Source of the DNA: Edaphobacillus lindanitolerans
GTDB taxonomy: Bacteria > Bacillota > Bacilli > Bacillales_A > Planococcaceae
Assembly (NCBI RefSeq): GCF_900156305.1
Contig: NZ_FTPL01000003.1
Coordinates: 434,001 to 498,000 of the forward strand
Length of the DNA: 64,000 nucleotides
Reading direction: 5' to 3'
Of this stretch, positions 15,876 through 24,654 are shown one piece after another. How positions within the stretch are numbered: position 1 is the stretch's first letter; every line of letters starts with the position of its first letter. The notes beneath the pieces were generated by a model. It was not told the DNA's origin. It saw nothing but the letters and a program-made list of their open reading frames with translations, and made no database searches. The translations under genes and the position numbers were made by a program.

Positions 15876-16319
15876 ATGAGACTGACGATGTATACCGACT
15901 ACTCCCTTCGTGTCCTCATGTATCTCGGAGCGAAGGCACCGGCAGAACTCTCGACCATCCAGGGGATTTCGGATGCATACGGCATTTCGAAAAACCATCT
16001 GATGAAAGTGACCCATGAACTCGGCAAGATGGGCTACGTCGAGACGGTGCGCGGACGCGGCGGCGGGGTGCGGCTCGCCGTCCCGCCGGAGGAGATCAAT
16101 ATCGGGGCGGTCGTCCGGCAGACCGAAGACGATTTCAACATCGTCGAATGCTTCAGTTCCACGGCGAACCGATGTGTGCTCAGCCCGATCTGCGGTCTTC
16201 GCGGTGCATTAAACCGTGCGCTGCTCGCTTATCTGGCCGTGTTGGATGAGTACACACTCGCGGATTTCCTCATCAACAAAGACGACATTGCCGCCGTATT
16301 GTCGGCAGGCGAGTTATGA
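15876..16319 (+). CDS. nsrR: NO-sensing Rrf2-family repressor NsrR
   Basis: A 147-aa Rrf2-type regulator. The N-terminal winged helix includes YTDYSLRVLMYLGAK, ISKNHLMKVTHELG and a wing TVRGRGGGVRLA. Three cysteines in the C-terminal part (Cys92, Cys100, Cys106; pattern ECF, RC, ICG) fit an Fe-S cluster that reacts with NO. NsrR normally represses hmp until NO damages the cluster, and it lies here divergent from hmp. A consensus TATAAT sits at 15844-15849; I see no good -35. The start ATG 15876 has a modest GAAAGGCGTG site. Confidence 0.9.
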   Translation: MRLTMYTDYSLRVLMYLGAKAPAELSTIQGISDAYGISKNHLMKVTHELGKMGYVETVRGRGGGVRLAVPPEEINIGAVVRQTEDDFNIVECFSSTANRCVLSPICGLRGALNRALLAYLAVLDEYTLADFLINKDDIAAVLSAGEL

Positions 16320-16369
16320 TAGAATAAGTTTGGAAAATTAGCGATCAGCAGGTCAGGAGGAATGTGGCA

Positions 16370-17299
16370 ATGGCAAACGTACTGATTTTCGGGCATAAGA
16401 ATCCGGATACGGACTCCATCACGGCGGCAATCGCCTATGCTCATTTAAAGAAACAACTGGGTGTGGACGCCGAAGCGGTCCGCCTTGGAGAAGTGAATGA
16501 TGAAACGGCCTACGCACTCGAGAAATTCGGCTTCGAAGCGCCACGGCTCGTCGAACAGGTTGCAGCCGAAACGGATCAGGTGATCCTCGTCGACCACAAC
16601 GAACGTCAGCAGAGTGCGGATGACATCACGGATGTCCGTATCCTGGAAGTCGTCGACCACCACCGGATCGCCAACTTTGAGACGGCCGATCCGCTTTACT
16701 ATCGTGCCGAGCCGGTCGGCTGCACGGCCACGATCTTGAACAAGCTGTACAAAGAAAATGGTGTGGAAATTCCAAAGGACATCGCGGGCCTCATGCTGTC
16801 GGCAATCATCTCCGACTCGCTCCTCTTCAAGTCGCCGACCTTCACGGAAGAAGACAAAAAAGCGGCGGACGAGCTGGCGGCCATCGCCGATGTTGACGCG
16901 GACGAATATGGTCTCGCCATGCTGAAAGCGGGCGCGGACCTGAGCAAGAAGACACTCGACGAACTGGTTAACATGGATGCCAAGGAATTCGAGATGGGCG
17001 GCAAGAAAGTCGTCATCGCCCAAGTCAACACGGTCGATGTCGATGACGTCCTCAACCGCAAGGAAGAGCTCGAGGATCTGCTCTACCGTGTGATCGCGGA
17101 GCGGGAACTGTCCCTGTATATGCTCGCCATCACCGACATTTTGGAGAATGACTCCACGGTCCTCATCCTCGGCAGCGAAGCGGAGGCGGCATGCACTGCG
17201 TTCAGCACACCGCTGGAAAACAACCTCGCCACGCTCAAGGGCGTCGTCTCCCGGAAAAAGCAGATTGTTCCGGTCCTGACAGAAGCCCTTTCGAACTGA
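16370..17299 (+). CDS. ppaC: Manganese-dependent inorganic pyrophosphatase
   Basis: A 309-aa family II pyrophosphatase of the DHH superfamily. It hydrolyses pyrophosphate to phosphate and so drives biosynthetic reactions in the cytoplasm. Metal ligands are seen in [16 protein letters not shown] and [10 protein letters not shown] (DHH). The C-terminal DHHA2 half ends with the substrate motif [11 protein letters not shown] 16364 is also in frame, but TCAGGAGG ends 9 bases before ATG 16370. A strong terminator follows, then the large repeat array. Confidence 0.95.
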   Translation: MANVLIFGHKNPDTDSITAAIAYAHLKKQLGVDAEAVRLGEVNDETAYALEKFGFEAPRLVEQVAAETDQVILVDHNERQQSADDITDVRILEVVDHHRIANFETADPLYYRAEPVGCTATILNKLYKENGVEIPKDIAGLMLSAIISDSLLFKSPTFTEEDKKAADELAAIADVDADEYGLAMLKAGADLSKKTLDELVNMDAKEFEMGGKKVVIAQVNTVDVDDVLNRKEELEDLLYRVIAERELSLYMLAITDILENDSTVLILGSEAEAACTAFSTPLENNLATLKGVVSRKKQIVPVLTEALSN

Positions 17300-17312
17300 A
17301 GAACGACCCATC

Positions 17313-17340
17313 AATCCCCGGCAAATCGCCGGGGATTTTT
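17313..17340 (+). terminator. Intrinsic terminator after ppaC
   Basis: AATCCCCGGC pairs with GCCGGGGATT over a 5-base loop, followed by T residues. Confidence 0.9.
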
Positions 17341-17344
17341 ATGT

Positions 17345-17925
17345 GGGAAAAATGAGATGCGGCGCTGGGAGTTGCGATATGGAGCGAAGGTCTGATAATG
17401 GCACGGAAATTTACAATATGGGGCGAAGAATTGCAATATGGACCTGGAATTTGCGATATGGAATGAAGATTTGAGATATGGACCGGGAAATTGCAATATG
17501 GGGCGAAGAATTGCAATATGGACCTGGAATTTGCGATATGGAATGAAGATTTGAGATATGGACCGGGAAATTGCAATATGGGGCGAAGAATTGCAATGTG
17601 GACTTGAAATTTGCAATATGGAATGAAAATTTGAGATATGGACCGGGAATTGCAACATGGAGCGAAGAATTGCAATATGGACCTGAGATTTTCGATATGG
17701 AATGAAGATTTGAGATATGGATCGGGAAATTGCAATATGGGGCGAAGAATTGCAATATGGACCTGAGATTTTCGATATGGAATGAAGATTTGAGATATGG
17801 ACCGGGAAATTGCAATATGGGGCGAAGAATTACAATATGGACCTGGAATTTGCGATATGGAATGAAGATTTGAGATATGGCACGTGAATTGACGAGATGG
17901 CACATTGATTTGCGGCAGGGAATTG
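17345..17925. repeat. Nested tandem repeat: 20-bp units in an 80-bp higher-order period
   Basis: About 28 units of 20 bases fill this interval; most end in ATATGG. Four unit types follow each other in order: GGCGAAGAATTGCAATATGG, ACCTGGAATTTGCGATATGG, AATGAAGATTTGAGATATGG and ACCGGGAAATTGCAATATGG. The first type recurs at 17422, 17502, 17582, 17661, 17741 and 17821, giving an 80-bp higher-order repeat with one 1-base deletion. The edges decay into diverged units. The minus strand has no stop codon in any frame across most of the array, but no ribosome site or start fits a gene. Nothing else is visible between ppaC and yitT apart from a short yitT leader. Confidence 0.92.
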
Positions 17926-18087
17926 AAAGCCGGACGCCGGAGATGCATATAAAACAAAGGGGGGCGGCCTGCTCACACAAGCGGACGCGCTTCTCAGTGC
18001 GGATGTGCATCACCTGACCCTCAAGCTTGCATCGACCGCCACCGCTTTGGAATAATATGAACAACAGCCAGCGGAAGGAGGAGCAAG

Positions 18088-18948
18088 ATGGGCAAACAAA
18101 AACGGGTGGCGGATTCGCCGGTCGCCCAGTTCATCATGATCACAATCGGGGCGGTCATCGCGGCAATCGGCCTGCAGCTGTTCCTCGTACCCAATGCGAT
18201 CCTCGACGGCGGCGTAATCGGTCTTTCCATCATCTTCTCGGAAATGACGCCGATCTCCCTCAGTATCTTCATCATCCTGCTGAATATTCCGTTTCTGTTC
18301 CTCGGTTACAAGCGGCTCGGATTGAAGTTCACAATCGAAGCACTCTATGGGATCGTGGTCCTGTCGATCGCGACAAAATTCTTCGAGCAGTTCGAAGTGG
18401 TCACCCAGGATCTGTTCCTTTCGACCATCATCGGTGCAGTCGTGCTCGGCGTCGGGGTCGGCCTCGTCATCCGGACGGGCGGCGCGCTTGACGGCACGGA
18501 AATCCTCGCCATCCTCATCAGCAAACGTCGGTCGATCTCGGTCGGCCAGATCGTCATGATCATGAATGTGTTCATCTTCACGCTCGCCGGGCTTCTCGTG
18601 TTCACTTGGGAAACGACGTTCTACTCGATGATCACGTACTTCATCGCCTCCAAGGTGATCGACATGGTCGTCGAAGGGTTGGACGAGTCCTTATCCGTCA
18701 TGATCATTTCAGACAAGGCGGATGAACTCGCCCACGGCTTTTTCAAGCAGATCGGGCGGGGCGTCACATTCCTCCGGGGAGAAGGCGCCTTCACGAACGA
18801 TCAGAAAAAAGTCATCTACACCGTGGTGGACCGGCTTGAAATGGCGCAGCTGCGGACGGTCCTCCGGAATGTCGATCCCGACGCATTCGTCGTCGTGCAA
18901 AGGGTCAACGAAATTTCCGGCAGCAATTTTGAAAAAGAAGGTCATTGA
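18088..18948 (+). CDS. YitT-family membrane protein
   Basis: A 286-aa protein with five or six membrane spans (DUF161) and a cytoplasmic C-terminal DUF2179 domain, the layout of the YitT/YpjC/YvjA family. Characteristic blocks are GLQLFLVPNAILDGGVIGLSII, GVGVGLVIRTGGALDGTEILAIL and, in the soluble part, GRGVTFLRGEGAFTND with KKVIYTVVDRLE. The function of the family is not established; DUF2179 is thought to bind a ligand. GGAAGGAGGAG precedes ATG 18088. It lies directly downstream of the repeat array. Confidence 0.9.
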   Translation: MGKQKRVADSPVAQFIMITIGAVIAAIGLQLFLVPNAILDGGVIGLSIIFSEMTPISLSIFIILLNIPFLFLGYKRLGLKFTIEALYGIVVLSIATKFFEQFEVVTQDLFLSTIIGAVVLGVGVGLVIRTGGALDGTEILAILISKRRSISVGQIVMIMNVFIFTLAGLLVFTWETTFYSMITYFIASKVIDMVVEGLDESLSVMIISDKADELAHGFFKQIGRGVTFLRGEGAFTNDQKKVIYTVVDRLEMAQLRTVLRNVDPDAFVVVQRVNEISGSNFEKEGH

Positions 18949-18954
18949 CCGGCG

Positions 18955-18989
18955 AACCGGCCCCCGATTGCGGGAGCCGGTTTCTTTTT
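18955..18989 (+). terminator. Intrinsic terminator after yitT
   Basis: AACCGGCCCCCG pairs, with one bulge, with CGGGAGCCGGTT, followed by a T-rich tail. Confidence 0.75.
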
Positions 18990-19009
18990 GGATATAAATC
19001 GTCCGTGCA

Positions 19010-19798
19010 TCAGCCGAACAGATGCCGCAGGAAGCGGTCCGGCGCGTCCAGAAAATCCTTTGTCATCCGGACATGTTCGATCTCTTCGAATGAAGCGGCT
19101 TCGAGCCGGCCGTCCCGGATCTCGTACAGATCGGCGTCCGGATAGGCCATCAGGATCGGTGAATGGGTGGAGATGAGAAACTGGGCGCCCTGTGCGACCA
19201 TGTCGTTCAGCATCGACATGAGGACAAGCTGCTTGGACGGGGAAAGCGGTGCCTCGGGCTCGTCCAGGATGTAAAAACCTCCGGGCCTGAAGCGGGCCTG
19301 GAACAGGTCGAGGAAGCTCTCGCCGTGGGAGCGCTGTTCCAGTCCTTCCCCGTACAGGTTGCGCAGATCGGCATATGTCCGGGCATACGGCTGGATCTCC
19401 AGGCTGTGCGGGTTCCGTGACCGGATCTCCTCCATTGTCCCCCGTGCGTCTTCCCGCATGCGGGCGACTTCGATCGTGTATGTGACAAAGTCGAGCGCGC
19501 GGAAGAAGAAGCCGTTCCGGGTCTTGACCGACCAGGAGAGAGCGAGATGTTCCGCCAGTTCATGCGCATGGGAGAGGGAGGCGTTGCCCTCCAATGGTTC
19601 CCTGCTGATGAGAATGCTGTCCGCAGCTGCGGCAATCCCTTCAAGCAGGGTCGTCTTGCCCGTTCCGTTGTCGCCGGCGAAGATCGTGACCGGTGCCCGG
19701 AACGTAAATCCCCCGAATTTCCGGATCACCGGCAGGTCGAACGGGAACCGCCCCTCCGCAGGAAACGGCGCCTTCATCTTGATGCTTTTCAGAATCAT
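19010..19798 (-). CDS. AAA/ABC-type ATPase of unknown role
   Basis: A 262-aa soluble ATPase of the AAA_21/COG3910 kind, built like an ABC head domain without membrane parts. Walker A is AGDNGTGKTTLLE; an ABC-like signature HGESFLDLF precedes the Walker B FYILDEPEAPLSP; ISTHSPILMAYP carries the switch histidine. Such proteins are often stand-alone relatives of RecF/SMC ATPases, but the role here is unknown. The frame opens earlier, but AAAGGAGGGC just before ATG 19798 fixes the start and gives MILKSIKM. No partner nuclease is adjacent. Confidence 0.85.
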   Translation of the reverse strand: MILKSIKMKAPFPAEGRFPFDLPVIRKFGGFTFRAPVTIFAGDNGTGKTTLLEGIAAAADSILISREPLEGNASLSHAHELAEHLALSWSVKTRNGFFFRALDFVTYTIEVARMREDARGTMEEIRSRNPHSLEIQPYARTYADLRNLYGEGLEQRSHGESFLDLFQARFRPGGFYILDEPEAPLSPSKQLVLMSMLNDMVAQGAQFLISTHSPILMAYPDADLYEIRDGRLEAASFEEIEHVRMTKDFLDAPDRFLRHLFG

Positions 19799-19895
19799 GC
19801 CGCAGCCCTCCTTTGTCTCCAATTTATCAAAGGGAGCCGGCGGTGTCGACACGATCCACATGTTTTTTGGCAGACCCCCCGGAATCCGGGAAGCG

Positions 19896-19933
19896 AAAAA
19901 AGCGGGCAGGACGACCGAAGCCGTCCTGCCCGC
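19896..19933 (-). terminator. Intrinsic terminator of the Rieske oxidoreductase gene
   Basis: On the minus strand GCGGGCAGGACG and CGTCCTGCCCGC form a 12-bp stem followed by six T residues. Confidence 0.9.
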
Positions 19934-19939
19934 CGATTC

Positions 19940-21313
19940 TTATAGGTCAAGGGGTTTGGTTGCCGGTCCTTCGAGTACCGATCCGTCTTCGCGGAAGCGG
20001 GAGCCGTGGCACGGGCAATCCCATGTCCGGTCCCCTTCGTTCCACCGGGTCTTGCAGCCCATATGGGTGCAGGTCGGGGAGTCCAGCCGGACCACATAGC
20101 CGGTCGCCAGCTCCCCGGCGACCAGTCCGTTCACTTTCAGGCCCTGCAGGAGAAGGGAGCCGAAGCCGGTGCGGCCCGGATCGTACAGCCCGATCGCGGG
20201 GTTTTTCCGTCCCGTGATCAAGTCGCGCAATATCTTCCCGGCTGCGATTGAGTTGGACAGGCCCCATTTGCGGTACCCGGACGCCATATACACATGCGGC
20301 AGGCTGTCGGATATGCGGCCGACATACGGCACCATGTCCGGTGTCTGCGGATCCTGTGCCGACCAGCTGTGCGTGATGCCCTTCAGGTGGAACAGGTTCT
20401 CCAGGTCCTCCGTCAGCCGGCCGTATTCCTCATCCGTCTCCTTTTTCATGCCGGCCGTGTGGCTGCCGCCGGCGAGCATCATGTAGATCTTCCCGTCGAT
20501 GTTCACCGTCCGGATCGAACGCTGCGGCGAGTCGACCGAGATATACTGATCCTTCAATTCTTTGTCGGTCGGGGCAGCGGCGATGTAGGAGCGGCTGACG
20601 TGGAGTTTCATGATGTTCAGCCCGCGGAGCCCTTCGATCGGGTAATGGGTGGCAAGGATGAGCTCCTTGAACTCGACGGTGCCTCCGGTCGCTAGGGAGA
20701 CGACCCGCTTCTGGAAGTCCATCGTCCGGACAGGGGTCATCTCATAGATGCGGGCCCCGTGGTCGGCGGCCATCCGGGCGAGCCGCTGGCCGAAGCGGAA
20801 CGGGTGGATCTGGAGTTCGTCGTACATCGACAGGGAAGCCTGCACGGGGAATGGCAGTTCGGTCTCCTTACCGTACGAGCCTTGAATGCCGATTTCCCTG
20901 TAGGCATCCCACTCTCTCTTGAGCTTCTCCGTGCCGTGCCGGGTCTGGGAGAAGATATAGGAATCCGTGGGACGTGCCTCGCTTTCCCCGGAAATCTCCC
21001 GGCCGCGCCGGACGGCCTCTTCGTTGACGTCGTAATAGGTCCGGGCACCTTCCTTGCCGAATTTCTTCAGCAGATCTGCATAAATGTAGCCGTGCTGGGC
21101 GGTGAGCTTGCCGGTGGAATTCCCGGTTGTGCCGGCCAAAATCCGGTCGCGCTCGACGAGGACGACATCCTTGCCCGCAGCCGCAAGCTGCTCGGCGGCT
21201 GCGATGCCGCTGAGGCCGCCGCCGACGACGCAGACATCACACTTGAGATGGCCTTTCGCCTGCGGGAACGAGTCGCGCGGATAGCCGGTGTCGAGCCATA
21301 GGGACTGAGTCAA
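19940..21313 (-). CDS. FAD-dependent oxidoreductase with C-terminal Rieske domain (YhfW-like)
   Basis: A 457-aa protein joining a DAO-type FAD oxidoreductase (about 1-370) to a Rieske 2Fe-2S domain (about 375-455), the YhfW layout. The FAD-binding start is VCVVGGGLSGIAAAEQLA. Rieske ligands are in CTHMGC and CPCHGSRF. The substrate and redox partner are unknown. An ATG at 21328 is in frame, but it sits immediately before the GGAGG ribosome site itself; TTG 21313 is 8 bases after GGAGG and gives MTQSLWLDTGYP, so the TTG is chosen. Confidence 0.88.
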   Translation of the reverse strand: MTQSLWLDTGYPRDSFPQAKGHLKCDVCVVGGGLSGIAAAEQLAAAGKDVVLVERDRILAGTTGNSTGKLTAQHGYIYADLLKKFGKEGARTYYDVNEEAVRRGREISGESEARPTDSYIFSQTRHGTEKLKREWDAYREIGIQGSYGKETELPFPVQASLSMYDELQIHPFRFGQRLARMAADHGARIYEMTPVRTMDFQKRVVSLATGGTVEFKELILATHYPIEGLRGLNIMKLHVSRSYIAAAPTDKELKDQYISVDSPQRSIRTVNIDGKIYMMLAGGSHTAGMKKETDEEYGRLTEDLENLFHLKGITHSWSAQDPQTPDMVPYVGRISDSLPHVYMASGYRKWGLSNSIAAGKILRDLITGRKNPAIGLYDPGRTGFGSLLLQGLKVNGLVAGELATGYVVRLDSPTCTHMGCKTRWNEGDRTWDCPCHGSRFREDGSVLEGPATKPLDL

Positions 21314-21384
21314 TTCAACTTCCTCCATTCAGTGGTCACTCGGTTGGACATGCAACGGATAGACGCCGGCATGGAGCGAATCAG

Positions 21385-21414
21385 TTGTCCGGCCGGCTGC
21401 ATCACCTCTACAAT
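21385..21414 (+). promoter_or_regulatory. Sigma-A-type promoter of the DsbA-like gene
   Basis: TTGTCC (21385-21390) and TACAAT (21409-21414) are 18 bases apart, 27 bases before the ATG. Confidence 0.55.
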
Positions 21415-21441
21415 GTAAGAAAAGAAAGAGGGGACCCACAC

Positions 21442-22080
21442 ATGAAAATCGAAGTATGGTCTGATTATGTTTGCCCATTTTGCTACATCGGTAAACGGAA
21501 ACTGGAAAATGCCCTGAAAGAAACCGGGCTCGATGACCGGGCGGAAGTCGTGTACAAGAGCTTCCAGCTTGATCCGACCACACCGGAAACCTCTGAACAC
21601 ACGATGGCCTCCGCCGTCGCGGAAAAGTACGGCATTTCCCTGGAACAGGCGGAAGCGTCCAATGCGAACATCGCAGCAGCCGCCAAGGAAGTCGGCCTGG
21701 ACTATGACTTCGACAGCATGCGTCCGGGCAACACGTTCAATGCCCACCGGCTGGCCAAATGGGCGGAGGAACAGGGCAAGGGCGCGGAGCTGACCGAGAA
21801 CCTGCTCCATGCCTACTTCACCGAAGGCCGTTCAATCGGCCTGAAAGACGTGCTGGCGGACATCGCAGAGGAGACCGGGCTGGACCGCGCGGAAGCAGCG
21901 GCTGTCCTGGAGTCCGACCGGTATGCCGGTGACGTGCGCGGCGACATCGGGGAAGCCGCAGCGATTGGCGTCCGCGGAGTCCCGTTCTTCGTCCTTAACC
22001 GAAAGTATGCCATCTCGGGCGCACAGCCTGACGAACTGTTCCGTTCGGCCCTTGAAAAGGCTGTTTCGGAAGAGCAATGA
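21442..22080 (+). CDS. DsbA-family oxidoreductase, FrnE-like
   Basis: A 212-aa thioredoxin-fold protein of the FrnE/2-hydroxychromene-2-carboxylate isomerase branch of the DsbA family. The redox motif is CPFC (Cys11-Cys14 in SDYVCPFCYIGK); the cis-proline loop is GVRGVPFFVLN; NTFNAHRLAKWAEEQGKG is typical of the branch. With no signal peptide it acts in the cytoplasm, probably as a disulfide oxidoreductase. AAAGAGGGGA precedes ATG 21442. It shares a terminator with the convergent yceI-like gene. Confidence 0.88.
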   Translation: MKIEVWSDYVCPFCYIGKRKLENALKETGLDDRAEVVYKSFQLDPTTPETSEHTMASAVAEKYGISLEQAEASNANIAAAAKEVGLDYDFDSMRPGNTFNAHRLAKWAEEQGKGAELTENLLHAYFTEGRSIGLKDVLADIAEETGLDRAEAAAVLESDRYAGDVRGDIGEAAAIGVRGVPFFVLNRKYAISGAQPDELFRSALEKAVSEEQ

Positions 22081-22103
22081 CCAATTAGCTGGATGAATTG
22101 AAA

Positions 22104-22147
22104 AAACAGCCGCCTGGAGGGTCCATTCCCCGTCCATGCGGCTGTTT
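22104..22147. terminator. Bidirectional terminator
   Basis: AAACAGCCGC (22104-22113) pairs with GCGGCTGTTT (22138-22147) between two convergent genes. Confidence 0.75.
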
Positions 22148-22171
22148 GAATATCGAGGGATTCTTTCCCTC

Positions 22172-22738
22172 TTACAGGCTCTCTTCTTCCGCTTCGGCAG
22201 TATCGGGCTGCCCGGCGGTCGCTTCAAGCTCAATCTTCAGTTTTACGTCCTCTCCGACGAGCACGCCTCCGGTTTCAAGTGCCTGGTTCCACGTGAGGCC
22301 GAAGTCTTTCCGGTTGATCTTGCCCTCGGCTTCAAATGCGACGACTTCCTGGCCCCACGGGTTGGTCGCGCGGCCGCCGTACTCTGCCTCGAAGACGACC
22401 TGCTTCGTCGTGCCTTTGATCGTCAGGTCCCCCTTGACATCATACTCGCCGTCGGCGGTCTGCCGGATTTCGGTGGATTTGAACCGGATCTCCGGATACT
22501 GCTCCGCGTCAAAGAAATCGGCGGAACGGAGATGGTTGTCCCGGTCTTCATTGTCCGTATCAATGGATGGGACCTCGATGTTGAAAGAGATGGATGCACC
22601 GGTCAAGTTTTCCGGGTCAGCGTCGATCTCTGCGTCAAACTTGCTGAAGGAGCCCCGCACCTTTGAAATCATCATGTGCTTCACGGTGAACGTGATGTGG
22701 GAGTGGGCCGCGTCGACTTGCCATTTCGAATTTGCCAA
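22172..22738 (-). CDS. YceI-family lipid-binding protein
   Basis: A 188-aa protein of the YceI family: a lipocalin-like barrel that binds polyisoprenoid chains. Marks are WQVDAAHSHITFTVKHMMIS, HLRSADFFDAEQYPEIRF, GDLTIKGTTKQV and the C-terminal GEDVKLKIELE. There is no signal peptide, as in most Firmicutes members. ATG 22753 and 22744 are in frame, but GGAGG lies between them; the TTG at 22738 is 8 bases after GGAGG and gives the usual short N-terminus, so it is taken as the start. An acidic tail (PDTAEAEEESL) ends the protein. Confidence 0.88.
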   Translation of the reverse strand: MANSKWQVDAAHSHITFTVKHMMISKVRGSFSKFDAEIDADPENLTGASISFNIEVPSIDTDNEDRDNHLRSADFFDAEQYPEIRFKSTEIRQTADGEYDVKGDLTIKGTTKQVVFEAEYGGRATNPWGQEVVAFEAEGKINRKDFGLTWNQALETGGVLVGEDVKLKIELEATAGQPDTAEAEEESL

Positions 22739-22830
22739 TTGCATCGCCTCCATTTCAGTATAATCTGAATTTAGGTTAATTGATTGAATAAGTCAATAAT
22801 TTAAGCTCCTGGGGATGTTTCCTGTGACGC

Positions 22831-22859
22831 TTGTCAAAACATGCGTTGCCGAGCATACT
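22831..22859 (+). promoter_or_regulatory. Sigma-A-type promoter of murB
   Basis: TTGTCA (22831-22836), a 17-base spacer and CATACT (22854-22859) lie about 95 bases before the murB start. Confidence 0.55.
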
Positions 22860-22952
22860 ATATATTTGTATGAAACAAAATAAAAACAATGGTACGTGCG
22901 GAGAGGCAATGGCTCCGCCGGCCACCGAACGGCAATGAAAGGATGTTTCTCC

Positions 22953-23867
22953 ATGGATAAACGGCAATGGGCCGATGACTTGAGAACACTGCTTCGTGAA
23001 GAGGATGTCAGGATTGATGAGAAACTCTCGCTTCATACCGCAACCCGGATGGGCGGCTGTGCCGATTTGTTCGTCACTCCGGAGACTGAGGAAGAGACTG
23101 CAGAAGTCGTCCGGTATGCACACCGGAACGGCATTCCGCTTCTCCTGCTCGGAAACGGATCGAATATGGTCGTCCGTGACGGCGGGGTTCGGGGGATTGT
23201 CCTGAATCTCGGCAAGCTCGACCAGATCCGCGTGGACGGAGGACATGTGTACGCCGAAAGCGGGGCCGACATCATCGGAGTCTCCCGTGCGGCTGCCGCA
23301 GCAGGCCTCACCGGTCTGGAGTTCGCATGCGGGATACCGGGGTCCGTCGGCGGAGCGATGGTGATGAATGCCGGGGCATACGGCGGCGAGATCAAGGATG
23401 TCATCCACCGGTGCACGGTGCTCACAAAAGAAGGCGAACGGCTTGTCCTGTCCAAGGATGATCTCGAACTCGGCTACCGGACAAGTGTTATCGCACGGAA
23501 AGGCTACTATGTCCTGTCGGCGGAATTCTGCCTCGAGGACGGGGCACAGGAAGAAATTGACGCGAAAGTCGCAGACCTGACCCATCAGCGGGAGTCGAAG
23601 CAGCCCCTCGAATACCCGTCGGCGGGCAGCGTCTTCAAACGGCCGCCGGGCTATTTCGCCGGCAAGCTCATCCAGGATTCCGGGATGCAGGGGAAAGGGC
23701 ATGGCGGAGCGGAAGTATCGACCAAGCATGCCGGGTTCATCATCAATAAACATGAAGCCACGGCGACCGACTACATCCGGACAATCGAGATGGTCAAGGC
23801 GGAAGTGAAAAAGAATTTCGGTGTCGACCTCGAACTCGAAGTGAAAATCGTCGGGGAAGAAGCGTGA
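22953..23867 (+). CDS. murB: UDP-N-acetylenolpyruvoylglucosamine reductase
   Basis: A 304-aa MurB of the type II class. It reduces UDP-GlcNAc-enolpyruvate to UDP-MurNAc with NADPH and FAD, an early cytoplasmic step of peptidoglycan synthesis. Blocks seen are LLLGNGSNMVVRDGG, the FAD-binding CGIPGSVGGAMVMNAGAYGG, YPSAGSVFKRP with the catalytic serine, and GGAEVSTKHAGFIINK. The reading frame opens at GTG 22896, but AAAGGATG is about 7 bases before ATG 22953 and MDKRQWADDL is a normal MurB start. Confidence 0.93.
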   Translation: MDKRQWADDLRTLLREEDVRIDEKLSLHTATRMGGCADLFVTPETEEETAEVVRYAHRNGIPLLLLGNGSNMVVRDGGVRGIVLNLGKLDQIRVDGGHVYAESGADIIGVSRAAAAAGLTGLEFACGIPGSVGGAMVMNAGAYGGEIKDVIHRCTVLTKEGERLVLSKDDLELGYRTSVIARKGYYVLSAEFCLEDGAQEEIDAKVADLTHQRESKQPLEYPSAGSVFKRPPGYFAGKLIQDSGMQGKGHGGAEVSTKHAGFIINKHEATATDYIRTIEMVKAEVKKNFGVDLELEVKIVGEEA

Positions 23868-23872
23868 CAGAA

Positions 23873-23906
23873 AAAGACCGGAAGGACAAGAGTCCTTCCG
23901 GTCTTT
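23873..23906 (+). terminator. Intrinsic terminator after murB
   Basis: GACCGGAAGGAC (23876-23887) pairs with GTCCTTCCGGTC (23892-23903), flanked by A and T runs. Confidence 0.85.
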
Positions 23907-23931
23907 CCATGCTCCCCGTATCCGTAAAGAA

Positions 23932-23975
23932 AATGAGAAAGCCGCAGGCCCGTTCAGGCCTGCGGCTTTCTCATT
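23932..23975 (-). terminator. Intrinsic terminator of the KdpD-like usp gene
   Basis: A 19-bp perfect stem (23932-23950 with 23957-23975) overlaps the stop codon of the minus-strand gene and runs into T residues on that strand. It lies 26 bases from the murB terminator. Confidence 0.85.
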
Positions 23976-24654
23976 TCACATGCTTTTCTTCCGCCATGCG
24001 GTCGACGGTGCCGGTTTCCTCGATCTGGTCGTCGTGGACATGGACCTGGCACATTTTGTGGTCGTGCATGAACTTGAAGATGCCGTTGTTGAAGTCGGTG
24101 CCGATTTCCTTGAAGAAGATGCCCTCGAACTGGCAGCCTTTCGTCATCGTGAAGCTGACGCGATAGCCGTCCCCGTCTTTCACGAGGTAGGCGCGGACGC
24201 CTTTTTCGTAAAGCCCTTCCTCCTCGGACTTGACCGTGCGGGCGACGGATACGACGTGCAGGTCTGCAAACGGGATTTCACGAAGCAGGACGTTGATGAA
24301 GGATCCCTTCGTAATTTCTTCCCAGCGGCTCTGGGCGGTCTGCCCGACGATGATTTGGGTGATGTTGAGTTCATAGGCGACTTCTTTGATCACTTTGGCG
24401 GACGGCCGCTTCTCGTCATCGCGGAGGACGAACGTTTCTGCGCCGAGTTCTTCGGCAAGTTCCTTCCAGCTCTCCACATAATCGGATTTGTCTGCGTCGA
24501 ACTCGTCGAAGGGCAGCGGATCGACCGTCAGAATATAAAACGGGCAGTCCAGCATGCTGGCCATCTGATGTCCGCGACGGATGAGCCGCTCGCCGTTCGG
24601 CCCATAGTAGACACACACAAGGATGCGCTCGTCCATCCCCGGCTTTTTCATCAT
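23971..24654 (-). CDS. Universal stress protein, KdpD-like Usp domain
   Basis: A 227-aa cytoplasmic protein. Residues 1-130 form a Usp domain like that in the sensor KdpD: ERILVCVYYGPNGERLIRRG, KVIKEVAYELNITQIIVGQ and QSRWEEITKGSFINVLLRE. The C-terminal part (about 140-227) has no name I know; it contains a His/Asp-rich stretch, KFMHDHKMCQVHVHDDQ. It may sense nucleotide or ion status. AGAGGTGA precedes ATG 24654; the frame extends further but without a start site. It is divergent from the mrp operon. Confidence 0.75.
   Translation of the reverse strand: MMKKPGMDERILVCVYYGPNGERLIRRGHQMASMLDCPFYILTVDPLPFDEFDADKSDYVESWKELAEELGAETFVLRDDEKRPSAKVIKEVAYELNITQIIVGQTAQSRWEEITKGSFINVLLREIPFADLHVVSVARTVKSEEEGLYEKGVRAYLVKDGDGYRVSFTMTKGCQFEGIFFKEIGTDFNNGIFKFMHDHKMCQVHVHDDQIEETGTVDRMAEEKHVK

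Noticed and set aside
17345-17925. CRISPR array
   Set aside because: All 20-bp units are related to each other with no unique spacers, and there are no cas genes.
17235-18064. Long minus-strand reading frames (115 to 240 codons) across the repeat region
   Set aside because: They are open only because the 20-bp unit lacks stop codons on that strand; they switch through all frames, have no ribosome site and encode a low-complexity repeat.
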